Source: Phoronis australis (lineage: Eukaryota; Phoronida; Phoronidae). From it: 62,000 nucleotides of DNA. Each line of letters starts with the position of its first letter. Position 1 is the first letter of the stretch. The notes under the pieces were generated by a model. That model made no database searches and was not told the origin of the DNA. It worked only from the letters and a program-made list of their open reading frames with translations. Position numbers and translations under genes: made by a program. Below are positions 42,501-54,500 of this stretch, in pieces. The DNA lies in assembly GCA_002633005.1 (NCBI GenBank), contig NMRA01000343.1, forward strand, positions 1 to 62,000. The letters are read 5' to 3'.

Positions 42501-45500
42501 CTCCAAAGTGGTGAGAGTGATCCGTCAACCTCGTGGCAACATGCTGCTGGTGGGTATCGGTGGCTCTGGCCGTCAGAGTCTGAGCCGCCTGGCCTCTCAT
42601 ATTTGTGACTACACCACATTCCAGATTGAGGTGTCTAAACACTACAGGAAGTCCGAGTTCAGAGATGGTGAGGAACAGACTAGTCTTTCATTCACAGCCT
42701 TGTTACATAAAAGTCATGCGCTGGATAGCAGCAGTGACGCCGCATCTTATTGCCGTTATTGTAGATTGTTTTGGATTCCATGCAACAATTAAAATGTATC
42801 CGTCGGTCGTTTCTGGTGTTGCATTGCACATTAATGAAAAATTGTTTAATGTTGCAGCCTTCAAATATCTTTAATGTCACAAACACTCACCTAACTTTAG
42901 AGAAAGATCACTTACTGCTGCTATAAAATCGAATTCCAGTTGTGCCTTACTCAAATTATTGAAATTACATGTGGAGCTATTGTGCTGTTGTAGACTGTAC
43001 TTACCGGCCAGTTTTCCATGCGCCCAAAATAGACTAACAGTTAAATACTAAGAAGATGGAGTTAACTTTCTTTTTAAATTGATGGCTTTAAGTGCTGTTG
43101 GGTGCATAGCAACAGTTACGGTTATGCTATAATACTAGTTACTGTAATTAGAATAAACAATATTTTCTTGTTGAACATGTGATGAACATATTTCATGATT
43201 TCTCACACGCTCACTGTGAAGCTATACCTTAGCTAGTTTACAGTGAAACAATTAACACATGAGAATGAGATAAAGGGTCATACAAATTATGACAAACTAA
43301 CAGATATCAGTATATACAAAATTTATATGTTTAACTGTAAAGGTGGTTGACAATCTACCACAGATCTCCACTGTGTCACACAACACTGTTGATGTGCGAC
43401 ACTCCGTCATTTTGCATTGCTGCAATTGCCATCTGTGATTTCAGACCTGAAGAGACTCTACTGGACAGCTGGTGTTGACAACAAGGCCTCTGTGTTCCTG
43501 TTCAACGATACCCAAGTGGTTGAGGAGTCCTTCTTGGAGGACATTAATAATATCCTGAGTAGTGGTGAGGTGCCCAACTTATACAAACCTGAGGAGTTTG
43601 AAGAGGTACGGATCCCATTTATCATTTTCTACTAGTGAGCACAATTCCATAAGGCAAGAGGAAATTGAAGGATGTTAATTATCTCCAGAGGTCGCAACTT
43701 TTTCTACCTCCTGAAAAGGGAGAGAAACTTGTTTTGGTGCCTTTTTCTGCAGTCTGTGTGGTAAAATCTTTGGTAAAATTTGTTTTGGTCTTAACTTGTA
43801 GAAAACGATTTATTGAGAATTTAAACTTCATGCAGGAAGTGAAACTAATTTGGAAAATTTTTCATATTTTTTGTGTCGCACTAGGACATGTTCACTTTTT
43901 GACATCACCATAATTCCTGTAGTGTGTTATTCTTTTACATTTTAATGGGACAATTCTCAGGAGTTTTCATGTAATATATCACTCTGCTAAAAGGGTAACC
44001 AACCCACACCTTTTGACAAAAACAATAATATTTTTAATTAGCCCACATAAACAAAATTGGACTCGTCTTCTTCCTTAGTCATATTAGAATGATATTCATG
44101 TTTAAGAAGAACCGTTGCTTCATACCAAGCTCGTGCAGTTTGCTTGTCCCAAAAGATTAGTTTCAGCTGCCTTAGCAGTATGGTTGCCAGGGGGATTCCA
44201 GACATTTTATAACAGTTACAGCCAATTTCACTTCAAGCAAAGGATTAGAACATGGTGACATCGCTTAGGAGACTGTGTGAAGAAAGTCGTTTTTAACAAT
44301 AGAACATGGTTAATAGTGTTGTCAACGAATTGCAGCCATTAAAACATGTTTTTAATGTTTAGTGACTCAACTTTGTCCATGTTGAGCCTCTTGCATTGTG
44401 CTATCTACACTTTTTGATCACTGTTGTCTAGGTGAAGAATGCATTGGCTGATGCAGCCAAGAAGGAAGGCATAGACGACACTGCTCAGAGCATATTCGCC
44501 TTCTTAATTGACAGAGTGCGCTCTAACCTCCACGTGGCTCTCTGCATGAGCCCTGTTGGAGAGCCTTTCAGGTACGTGTTGAACATTGTAATGGCTGGTG
44601 TGGTCTGGATGTGTGAAGTTTGTTGATTTTATTATAAAGTCCTAGCCTGTATATTGTAACAAATGAAAAACTCCAAGAAAGATATCTTAACTTTGATTTA
44701 AGTTTTTGGCTCAGTTTGTCTTAATTTTGACTATCCCACCAGATGTGGAAGTTTCAAAGTTGGGAAGTTAAGATAAGTCTTAGACGTAAGTCAAAAATGA
44801 ACTTAATGTAAGTTTATTAGTTTCTTGGAACGGTCCCCTGGTCAGTACAGCTCAGTACACTATAGTTCGATGTAGCACTTTGTTCATCTCTGTGTTATCA
44901 GGTCGTAATAAGCTGTTCTCTTTGAAGGAATCGCATCCGCCAGTACCCTGCCTTTGTCAACTGCACAACCATAGACTGGTTCTCAGAGTGGCCACTAGAT
45001 GCTCTTCTGGAGGTGTCCGACAAGTATTTGGAGACAATAGTTCTTGCCAATGAAGAGGAGGTCAGTGGTGTATAACATGCAACAATGGCAGATTTTGCCT
45101 TTTTTCTCACCTTGTATTTTACAAGTTTTTCTGTAATTTTAATAAGTCTTCATAATGGGAGCTAGAATGATGGTTAATCACACTTCTACAGTCTGTTGAC
45201 GGATGTTACAAGTTAAAGGCCATAGACTTTGAAGGGTACCGCATTCTTCTGCTTAGTAGTGGTGGTCACACTTTGTTTATGACCGTGTGTCCCTCACACC
45301 AACATGTCGTGAACACATCCACTAAAACAAGAAACTGTAGGAACACCGCATTTATCCACCTTCACTCTCATCAGGCTTCTATTGTGAGTCAGCATGCGTG
45401 AATAATTGGCTGATAAGCCACCTCTGGAACTACTTTGGGCTGAATGGATGACCAGGCCATAAAATGATAATTAGCCAAGACCAGTTACTATAATGCAACA

Positions 45501-48500
45501 AAGAACAAATAATAATGTCTTGCATCACCTAGCCTTGGTGGAAAGCTGTATACTGTATTGGCTCAAACAAACGCTTAGAAAAATTCATTTCACGGGGAGG
45601 GGACGCTTATTGTAGTGAGCCTACGGCAGTTGAAACCCGGTTTCCCAAACGGGTAAAATCGGAAGCTAGGATTCATCAAATTTACGCTCTGTGACGTATT
45701 TGTAGCCTATGACAGCCTTTCTACAAAATTGTGGTGCATTGCTATCAACTTCCGTTGTTAAATTACGATAATTTTNAGTGGTTGAGGAGTCCTTCTTGGA
45801 GGACATTAACAATATCCTGAGTAGTGGTGAGGTGCCCAACTTATACAAACCTGAGGAGTTTGAGGAGGTACGGATACCATTTATCATTTTCTACTAGTGA
45901 GTGCAATTCCATAAGGCAAGAGGAAATTGAAGGATGTTAATTATTTCCAACTTTTTCTACCTCCTGAAAAGGGAGAGAAAGTTGTTTTGGTGCCTTGTTC
46001 TGCAGTCTGTGTGGTAAAATCTTTGGTAAAATTTTTGTCTTAATTTGTAGAAAACAATTTATTGAGAATTTAAAGTATCATGCAGGAAGTGAAACAAATT
46101 TGGAAAATTTTTCATATTTTTTGCGTCGCACTAGGACATGTTCACGTTTTGACATCACCATAATGCCTGTAGAGTGTTTTCTTTTACATTTTAATGGGAC
46201 AATTCTCAGGAGTTTTCATGTAATATATCCCTCTGCTAAAAGGGTAACCAACCCACGCCTTTTGACAAAAACAATGATATTTTTAATTAGCCCACATAAA
46301 CAAAATTGGACTCGTCTTGTTCCTTAGTCATATTAGTATGATATTCAGGTTTAAGAAGAACCGTTGCTTCATAACAAGCTCGTGCAGTTTGCTTGTCCCA
46401 AAAGATTAGTTTCAGCTACCTTAGCAATATGGTTGCCAGGGGGATTCCAGACATTTTATAACAGTTACAGCCAATTTCTCTTCAAGCAAAGGATTAGAAC
46501 GTGGTGACATCGCTTAGGAGACTGTGTGAAGAACATGGTTAATAGTGTTGTCAACGAATTGCAGTCGGTAAAACATGTTCTTAATGTTTAGTGACTCAGC
46601 TTTGTCTTCATTGAGCCTTTTGCATTGTGCTATCTACATCCTTTGATCACCGTTGTTTAGGTGAAGAATGCATTGGCTGATGCAGCCAAGAAGGAAGGCA
46701 TAGACGACACTGCTCAGAGCATATTCGCCTTCTTAATTGACAGAGTGCGCTCTAACCTCCACGTGGCTCTGTGCATGAGCCCTGTTGGAGAGCCTTTCAG
46801 GTACGTGTTGAACATTGTAATGGCTGGTGTGGTCTGGATGTGTGAAGTTTGTCGATTTTATTATAAAGTCCTAGCCTGTATATTGTAATAAATGAAAAAC
46901 TCCAAGAAAGATATCTTAACTTTGATTTAAGTTTTTGGCTCAGTTTGTCTTAATTTTGACTATCCCACCAGATGTGGAAGTTTCAAAGTTGGGAAGTTAA
47001 GAAAAGTCTTAGACGTAAGTCAAAAATGAACTTAATGTAAGTTTATTAGTTTCTTGGTACGGTCCCCTGGTCAGTACAGCTCAGTACACTATAGTTCGAT
47101 GTAGCACTTTGTTCATCTCTGTGTTATCACGTCGTAATAAGCTGTTCTCTTTGAAGGAATCGCATCCGCCAGTACCCAGCCTTTGTCAACTGCACAACCA
47201 TAGACTGGTTCTCAGAGTGGCCACTAGATGCTCTTCTGGAGGTGTCCGACAAGTATTTGGAGACAATAGTTCTTGCCAATGAAGAGGAGGTCAGTGGTGT
47301 ATAACATGCAACAATGGCAGATTTTGCATTTTTTCTCACCTTGTATTTTACAAGTTTTTCTGTAATTTTAATAAGTCTTCATAATGGGAGCTAGAATGAT
47401 GGTTAATCACACTTCTACAGCCTGTTGACGGATGTTACAAATTAAAGGCCATAGACTTCGAAGGGTACCACATTCTTCTGCTTAGTAGTGGTGGTCACAT
47501 TTTGTTGATGACCGTGTGTCCCTCACACCGAGGATTAAACTTCCTTCCGCTTTTCATAGTTGACGCAGCCGTCGATTTTGGGTAAATTTTCCCTAGGATC
47601 TTCAACTCTTGCCTTTTGCATTTGTGAAACAGGTCTTACTTTCTATTGTACTCTGACTCTTTCTTTTCAGAGATGATGGTGCTTGTGTCTATTTAATTAC
47701 GTGCGTGTGTCATATTTTGCAATCCAAGAGGCCTGAATAAAATGGTTGCCTGTTGTTTGTTTACAGGAGAAGCTAAAGCCTGACCTGGCCAAGATCTTCT
47801 CTATTATGCACAAGTCAGTGTCAGACATGTCTCGTAAAATGTTGGAGGAGCTGAGACGACATAACTATGTGACACCTACCAATTATCTGGAGCTGGTCTC
47901 CGGCTATCAGAGGTAAATACAAGTGTCTGCGCTAGGGAAGTCTTATTTAAATAGTGTCAAATCCGCCTGACTGTGCGACGCGGAGTCACTAGAGGTTAAG
48001 GTTTTCGGCTCTCTCTCTCTTGAGTCTATTTGAGCATAGTGTGACAAAGTTAATTCTGCATGCTTTTGTTTCAAGGGACGTAATTGCATTCCACATTTTG
48101 TCCTGCAGGTTGTTGTATGAGAAGAGGAAGGAGCTGGGCGACTCTGCCGACAAGTTGAAGAACGGTCTGAGCAAGATTGACGAGACACGTAGCAAGGTGG
48201 AGGCCATGTCGGTGGAGCTGGAGGACGCCAAGACTAAAGTGGCTCAGTTCCAGAAGCAGTGCGAAGAATACCTAGTGATTATTGTACAGCAGAAGAGAGA
48301 TGCTGACGAACAACAGAAGGTAAAGTGAAAAGTCTTATGTACTGCAGTTTCAAAAACAGTTTGGTCAGCTTTGACGAAATCCCAGAAAGAAATTGAGTGT
48401 GAAATAACGCTGAATCTTGTAGAAATTCAGTCAAAATCTAGTCCATTTTAATGTTGGGTAATTATCCTCACGATATTTTGGGACAAATGATGCTTTAGTA

Positions 48501-51500
48501 TATGAAGTAGTCTTCTGGGTTAATTATTTTTGTTGAGGTAATTGGCCTTTTTATGTTAACTTTTGTAATGTACTGTACAGTGTCACATGCTCTGTTTTCA
48601 TTGGTGGGTTTCGTTCTGCTGTGGATGTCTTCCAATAGAATGTGAAAAATCTGTCTATCGTCAAAAAATTCAATTAAATCATTCTACTTTTCTGCAGCAG
48701 TGAACTAAATTTATGAAATTTTACTGTTCATTAGTTATTGGTTTCTGGACTAAACCACAGGAATTGAAAGGAAATTAAAAATTATAAGACAGATTTTTGA
48801 TTGACTGACTTCGAGTTAAAATCAAGTCATTTTGGCCTTGTTTCGCCACCTCATTATATCTGTTAGTAGTAAATGACAATGTGGGATATCTCGTGCAGGC
48901 TGTGTCACAGAAGAGTGAGAAGATTGGTGAAGAGGAGGTGAAGTGTAAGGCCATGGCAGAACTGGCACAGGCTGATCTGAATGAGGCGCTGCCAGCACTA
49001 GAGGAGGCCATGAAGGTGGGTGTGTGGGGCATGGGGGGGGGAGTGAACGGGGTCTGTGGGCCTGGCAGTGTTTGTGAGGTTTGACAGGAGACTTGCAGGT
49101 CTTGGGCATTGTTACGTCTGACATACAACTGTTTAGTGTTGTGACACCTTGAAAGAGCATTTTGCATGACACAATTCAAATTCAGTATGGACTGAGTTGA
49201 CAAAGATGAAATGGAATTTCTTTCATTGACTGGCATATAGCTATGAACGTTTTTTGTGGTTTGTTTGAATATCCCACTGTACAACAAATGAATGGTAATT
49301 TGACGTCATGATGATATAAAAAATGTGAAATTCCATCACCTATTAAGTGTTCATCCAAATCACAGGTGTGATCAAGGTGGTGTTGAACATTATCCTTCAA
49401 GCACTTGGTCACCGCTAAACGATAAAGCTAAATTATGACATTATCTCGCAGCTATAATGGACAACATTCTTGAAGGCTGATTCTGATTTGCTAAGTAATT
49501 CAATCACTCTTGTTATCAATGGTTGTGGAATTGGTAGATTACTAATTTCAACCAGTGGACAATGGGAATAGCCAAAATTGTAACTTAGTGTTTAGAACAC
49601 TACGTTGCCATAAATATAGTGTTTTGCGTTCTACCCATAAGGCCTTGGAGTCCCTGAACAAGAAAGATATGACTGAGATCAAGAGTTACGCCAAACCCCC
49701 AGCCTTGGTCGAGAAGGTGATGGAGGCAGTCATGATCCTGAGAGGGAGTGAGCCAAACTGGGCAGAAGCAAAGAGACAACTGGGTAAGACTGATGATTGA
49801 GTTGGGGTTTAGTGTAATTAGCCTTGTGGAGGAGTGTGATTCACAAGACAGTGTGATTCACAAGACAGTGCGATTCAGAAATTTGGCAGTAGCTACTGAC
49901 AGAGGGTCCGACAACGTGTTGCTCTCTGATGAGTATGTTGAATATAACTATTTCCAAATCTTGTTTTGCTTACCTGTCTGTGTTTTCTGGCTCTCAATCT
50001 AAGTGGCTGAAAATATAAAATGCTGAGTATATTTTATTTTTTGTCATTTATATTGTCAATTTGCTTGTAGCTTTTCATTGAAAATTTGGCTTCAAATTAT
50101 AGATCAGCTTCACTCGTTCACACAGGCAAGCTCAACTTTGCATACTTGAGTAGAATATAAAATTAACAAGGTTCTGAGTAACTTTATAAAGATGTCAACT
50201 TTTCACCAAACCACATCCTCAAAACGCGTCTTGTTGCATGAGTCCCTTTAACTGTTTTTATGTCTTCACAAGTACATGTCTGTAATTCTTGGAAACGTGA
50301 TTTGCAGGTGATCAGAACTTCATCAAGCAGCTTGTGAACTTCGACAAAGACAACATCAGTGACAGGGTCCTGAAAAAGATTGGACAATACTGCTCGCAGG
50401 CCGACTTCCAACCAGAGATCATCGGTCGCGTGTCGGCTGCTGCTAAGTCGCTGTGCATGTGGGTCCGCGCAATGGAAGTGTACGGCAGGATATATCGTGT
50501 GGTTGAGCCCAAGAAGCAGCGACTGAACGCTGCCACAATACAGCTGAAGGAGAAACAGGACGCTCTGGCGGACGCAAAGGCAAAATTGGCTGAGGTACAA
50601 CCCCATTTTGGTTGATGTGAATTTATATCAGGTTGATGATAAATTATCATTCATAGCAATTGTTAAGTATGAATTCTAATCCACCATTCACATCATACTG
50701 TACCATGAGTTAATAGTCGGGAATATTTTTTATGTGATACATTAAAACATATCGTGTCATTACATTGTCTTAGTAGCAAAAATTAAATTATCTCCAGAAT
50801 AGTTGTGGTTGTAGGACCTGCCTACTTTTGTCATTTGAAAGTTTGTTTTGTCAATTAGAAATCGTTGCATTGTTGAAAAAATTGAAATTTTGTTAAAACT
50901 TGTAAAACCATTTTCTAGTTTCCATTCAGAGCTCATCATAAATGGTTAAAACAAGAATTCTACAACTTTAATTTATCGAACTAAATTCAAATCAGGTATT
51001 TATCAGTTGTCCTAATTTGATTGACAGGTGGAGGCAAAAATGAATCAGCTGAAGCAGGAGTATGATGACAAACTGGCCCAAAAGGAGGAGCTACGGCGCA
51101 AGGCGGAGCAGACGGAGCTGATGTTGGATCGGGCAGCCAAGCTGGTGTCCGGATTGGCCGGGGAGAAGATACGATGGGAAGCTACTGTGGAGGTATGAGG
51201 GCAATACTCTGTTTTTGTTTCAGATTAGTGTCTGGGACCTGTTTAACTAGTAGACAGAGCCTAATGCCAAAACTTAGAGGGTTTTTAATCTAATAGTCTC
51301 TTTGTAGAAAAATGTCATAATGTTACGAAATTTTCGTGAAACTGGACCATGCTTTCTTCAGCATAAGTTGTCTAAAATGACAATTTAATAAATTGTGTCA
51401 TTCAATTCATGTGATAAATGTTCTGGACAATAGTTATAAGGACAAATCTGTAAACTGGGTGTTACTTCTGGCATCCAGTACTGAACCTCTATAAGGCTTG

Positions 51501-54500
51501 AGGCCATGTTATTGATCTAACTCAAGTGTGCACTTATGTTCTCTAGGAATTGGAGGAGAAGATGGGGTATCTTGTGGGTGACTGTATGGTGGCTGCTGGG
51601 TTCTTGTCCTACATGGGACCATTCTTGTCTGAGTACAGGGACCAGCTGGTGCAGAAATGGATTGGAGAGGTAGGCTGGAAAGAAAAGCATTATTCTGTTC
51701 TTGTGTAATGTAGCTGATGGAACAGTATTCAAACATTGATTTTGTTGTCCAGATGTTAGAATTTTTGCATTCGTTTTTCGAATGTTTTTAGATTGTGTGA
51801 TCAGATATTGCAGTCACAGTAATTGTATTACATTCAAATCATCTGTTTTGTGACACTGTCAACATGGATGTTCTATAAAAAGTAGGTTATCTTGCTCGCA
51901 GCCAGAATGCAATCTCTTTTTGATTAACCAAACTTTGAATCCAATTTAGTAGCTCACAGTGCACTTTGAACTGTTGATCACATTTGAGATATTGAGTGAT
52001 TTGCTATTGATGTGTACCATTTGACATTACATTCACTGAATTTTAGTAGGTACACCCNCAAATTTTAATTCTGTGCTTTCATTCCAGTTGCGTAATCTGT
52101 CCGTGCCTGCTACACCATCGTTCAACTTTTGCGAGTTCATGGTCAAGCCTACACAAGTGCGTGACTGGAACCTGCAGGGTCTACCTAGCGATGGCTTCTC
52201 CACAGAGAATGGTGTCATTGTCACCAGGGGGAGTCGTTGGCCTCTTATGGTTGACCCCCAGGGCCAGGCCATCAAATGGATCAAGAACATGGAAATGGCA
52301 AACGTACGTCCTGTATCATTTAGACAACCTATGATTTGTATGGAATCCTTTGCCTTTTGCTAACCAGTGTGTATTCTATTAAATCATGTTTCAAACAATA
52401 TTATCTGAAAGTTTAGTGTGAAACATTGCACTTAAATTCTGTACCAAGCTATGGATCATGTGACATCACACAAGGTGGTGAAAAATGGCTGTTTATAAAA
52501 ACATAGTTTTCGAAAAGTTGTTGATTTCCAATGGAATTTGCCTCACTATGTCGAAGTGATGACACAACCGCAGATGTAAGTCAAGAGGAAAAACACTTAT
52601 AATTAGGAAATTAAACTGCAAATGGTTAATTTAAAAGCAGGATGAACCGAATAGACATTTAATGGTAGCCCTTGCACCATGTCTGATTAAACAACAGCTC
52701 ATAATCCATCTACCTCCTCGTACAGGGCCTGAAGGTGATAGATCTTCAGCAGCATGACTTCATGCGTACTCTGGAGACAGCAATCCAGTACGGTATGCCT
52801 GTCTTGCTACAAAACGTTCAAGAGAAACTGGACCCCTCGCTGGATCCCATACTGACTAAAGCCATCAAGAAGATGGGTGGGTATTACCTCACGTTTTGCA
52901 GATTTATAGACAAGTGTTAAAATTCGCTTAATTTGGTCATAGTGAGCACCTAACCAGTAGCCAGTGTAAGAACGTAGAGCTCTTCAGTGTAGTGAGAGCA
53001 CAAAACCAAGTTCTTTTTTATGCAAATAACTTTGTCAGTTTTTGATTGACGAGAGAGTTCAGTTGACAAAGATGAAAGATAGTAAATTCTTGTTCCATTT
53101 GGTATTTTGCGTTTGTTGGCTTTTTTGCATGGAACATTCTACAGCACAGCACGCTTTGTAGCCTGACATCTTGATGACTGCACAGAGTTAAATAAATAAG
53201 GTATTGATATGTCTTTTAATCAATTAAAAGAGAATTCTTGTAAGCAATTGCCAATTTTTTCCGATACTAGGTGAGAGTTTGTTAATTTTTTCATCAGCTA
53301 TTTATTGGTTCTTGTATGTTCCACCAGGTGGTGCCTGGATGATCCGTCTGGGCGACAAGGAGGTGGAGTATAACTTTGACTTCCGTTTCTACATCACAAC
53401 CAAACTGAGCAACCCCCACTACCCCCCGGAGATCTCGACCAAGACCACCATCACGAACTTTGCGGTCAAGGAGCAAGGTATGGGCAGGTCCACCACAAGG
53501 TCCACCAGCCTTTTGTGTGGTAGTGGCTTATCTAGATTTTGGTGCAAATGCCTTTGTGTGAAAACTTCTTAATTGAAAATGCAGATCATGCGTTTTAGGG
53601 CATTCGGTATCTCTATTACTTGCAGTTATTGAACCCTCACTTTTAATTAAAATTTGTGTCATTCTTTGTCGTCGGACTGATTTTTATTTAAAACTTTTAT
53701 CCTTGCTATGATTCATGGGAGGTCATTGTAGTTGAAAAGACTTTAAAGTTGGAGTGTATATTTAGCAATAATATGTAATTTGTGCTGATTTTTTCTAAAA
53801 TTATTTTTTCATCTGTAGATCATTGATTTTGTTCTGTAGTGTTTATGATACGACTATCACTTTAACTTTTGCCCATTTTCTCTCTTTCATGTTTGTTAAA
53901 CAGCATATCAATCTTGGTTACTACATTTAACTCTTGCTATAATTGTTCTTTTGAAATGTCTTCAACTTCATTCAGTTCTGTCAGTACACGTTTTAATTTG
54001 ATCTTTAGTCTCTAACAGCGAGTTTCAAGGCCGATGCTGTGGTAATTATAAATTATACTAATAAGACATTTTCATGCATGTATTATGCGTCCTACTTGCT
54101 TCTTTACAAAGTGTTAACAGCACTTAAAAAGGTGGGGATAGGGCTTTCCTGAAGTCAGTTCTGCTTTTCATAATTGCTTGCTTGCTGACTTTATATGTTA
54201 CGCATTTCAAGCTTGTCAGATAATTGTCATGTAACTCAACGTTCATTGCTGCTTGAATGTTAACACTCACAGACAATATATGAATATGAAAGTCTTAAAC
54301 CGGTGTGGACACATAGATCGCAAAAATTTTTAAGTCACGTGATTTCTGTGATGTGGCCTACAGGTGGCATGCAGGCCATCTGCCAAGAAGTAGAAGTGAC
54401 AATTTTTGCAATTGTTCTTAATATGCAAAATAATTGAGGAAATTACAATCTGCTTCATTTCGCTATTGAAATGTTGCGACTATTACCTTGTTGGGACATC

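Larger units (their letters stand above)
43515..45300. repeat. assembly overlap 2, left copy
   Basis: Matches 45777-47530 with scattered single-base changes and a few indels (for example about 18 nt extra near 44285). It includes the second half of exon 49 and all of exons 50 and 51. Coding differences that I checked are synonymous. The match stops at CTCACACC. Confidence 0.92.
45777..47530. repeat. assembly overlap 2, right copy
   Basis: Second version of 43515-45300. It begins in mid-exon at AGTGGTTGAGGAG, which no genuine tandem duplication would be expected to do exactly at an N. After 47530 the sequence continues uniquely to exon 52. Confidence 0.92.

Noticed and set aside
42554-42580. 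Arg in place of Lys in the AAA4 P-loop (GIGGSGRQS) as a loss of function
   Set aside because: Human DNAH2 and other axonemal heavy chains carry the same form at AAA4, so it is ordinary for the family.
43515-47530. Genuine tandem duplication of AAA4 exons as a novel heavy-chain architecture
   Set aside because: The copy starts mid-exon at an N, shows allele-like silent differences, and would wreck the AAA4 fold. Assembly overlap explains it better.
48775-49287. 170-residue open frame on the - strand overlapping exon 54
   Set aside because: It is a shadow of the exon 54 coding frame plus adjacent G-rich intron. The + strand exon has clear homology and splice sites.
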